Virus record (IMG/VR): IMGVR_UViG_3300042376_001558
Coordinates: 1 to 39,081 of that record
Reading direction: 5' to 3' (one strand)
DNA: 39,081 nucleotides
Origin: a virus
Below the pieces are notes generated by a model that did not search any database, had not been told where the DNA came from, and saw nothing but the letters and a program-made list of their open reading frames with translations. Made by a program: the position numbers and the translations under genes. Positions 38,682 to 39,081 of the stretch are shown piece by piece; positions within the stretch are counted from its first letter, which is position 1; every line of letters begins with the position of its first letter.

Positions 38682-38969
38682 TCAGCACCTCCACCGCTTC
38701 CGCGCCTGGCGCAAGCGGCTGTTGGGGTCCTTTGCTGCGTCAGGGAACTGCTTCATCTGCCCCTCCGAACGCGCGCAGTACGACGCGCGCCGCTTTGCAT
38801 CCGCTGGCGACGGCTTCTTTTCTGTCACCGCTGTCTGCAGCTTGCTACCAGGGTTGGCCTTGCGATACGCAGCCACACCCTTTTTGGTCATGCCAGCACC
38901 TTGCTTGGTGGGTCGGAAGTTCCCCGACTTCACCGAAGTCTTGATGCCCATGCCCTTCTTGGTAGCCAT
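38682..38969 (-). CDS. Conserved basic phage protein, DUF6321-like
   Basis: This is a 95-residue protein. The pattern (GAGMTKKGVAAYRKANPGSK, RASYCARSEGQMKQFPDAAK, NSRLRQARKRWRC) matches what I remember as DUF6321, a small basic domain found in phage structural regions. Two Cys (residue about 65 and the last) and many Lys/Arg are notable. It starts in a TAATG overlap with the partial gene upstream. Its function is unknown. Confidence 0.78.
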   Translation of the reverse strand: MATKKGMGIKTSVKSGNFRPTKQGAGMTKKGVAAYRKANPGSKLQTAVTEKKPSPADAKRRASYCARSEGQMKQFPDAAKDPNSRLRQARKRWRC

Positions 38970-39081
38970 TACGCAAGTGCTCCACCTTCGAAGAGCAGCG
39001 TGACACTCGTGATCTCAGCCGAGCTGAGGTCGATGTAGATGCCGCTCTCGAACAGAATCCCCATGTCGGGGATGATGAGGT
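38969..39081 (-). CDS. C-terminal part of a small virion-region protein, cut by the window edge
   Basis: The last 36 residues are visible (LIIPDMGILFESGIYIDLSS ... LLFEGGALA) and end in TAA at 38969. The segment FESGIYIDLSSAEITSVTLLF is beta-rich and of a kind often found in small proteins encoded just after capsid genes in phages. The start lies beyond 39081. Terminase, portal and capsid genes are expected upstream of it (higher coordinates), but they are not in this window. Confidence 0.65.
   Translation of the reverse strand, partial: LIIPDMGILFESGIYIDLSSAEITSVTLLFEGGALA

Overview
The window is part of the genome of a tailed double-stranded DNA bacteriophage, most likely podovirus-like. 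It carries a phage replication set (family A DNA polymerase, AEP-type primase, SF1 and SNF2 helicases, SSB-like protein, RecB-like nuclease). It also has a P22-type tail set (gp4-like adaptor, second adaptor, gp10-like tail hub), very large internal-virion-type proteins, several fibre/adhesin genes and a lysis cassette. The high GC content, AAGGAG-type ribosome sites, LAGC lipobox, 3TM-type holin and GH24 lysozyme point to a GC-rich Gram-negative host. A beta-proteobacterium is a guess only. No integrase, terminase, portal or major capsid gene is present, and both ends cut through genes.

Layout. Positions 1-9544 are almost gap-free minus-strand genes. The right part (about 9.5 to 2.6 kb, in reading order) is the replication operon: two small conserved proteins, an SSB-like protein, primase, a small protein, a UvrD-type helicase and the polymerase, closed by a clear Rho-independent terminator at 2494-2522. 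Left of it lie small early-type genes: an AT-hook/RHH DNA-binding protein, several orphans, a HTH plus DUF6378-like protein, a 55-residue membrane protein and a lipoprotein. Positions 9629-12302 are the only plus-strand genes: SNF2 helicase, HNH endonuclease and PD-(D/E)XK nuclease. They diverge from the replication operon at a short intergenic region with a palindrome, and at the other end run into the virion operon tail-to-tail with a 47-nt antisense overlap.

Positions 12256-39081 are minus-strand virion genes, read from high to low coordinates. First come small basic proteins and the tail adaptors (39.1-36.1 kb), then a block of beta-rich fibre/adhesin proteins built from tandem repeats (36.0-27.9 kb), and a lysis cassette (27.9-25.8 kb). 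These are followed by the tail hub and other tail proteins (25.6-22.0 kb) and four very large low-complexity internal-type proteins (21.9-12.3 kb). The last group has its own candidate promoter and a leader that can fold its ribosome binding site into a hairpin.

The most striking observation is an in-frame amber codon inside the Walker A motif of an otherwise intact UvrD-like helicase gene, directly next to a perfect 11-bp inverted repeat. Other points are a leucine at the 762-equivalent position of the polymerase, an 11-nt ribosome-site sequence shared by five early genes, a protein made of twelve 20-residue repeats, a beta-solenoid protein with 185-residue repeats, and a recent 153-nt duplication in a fibre gene.
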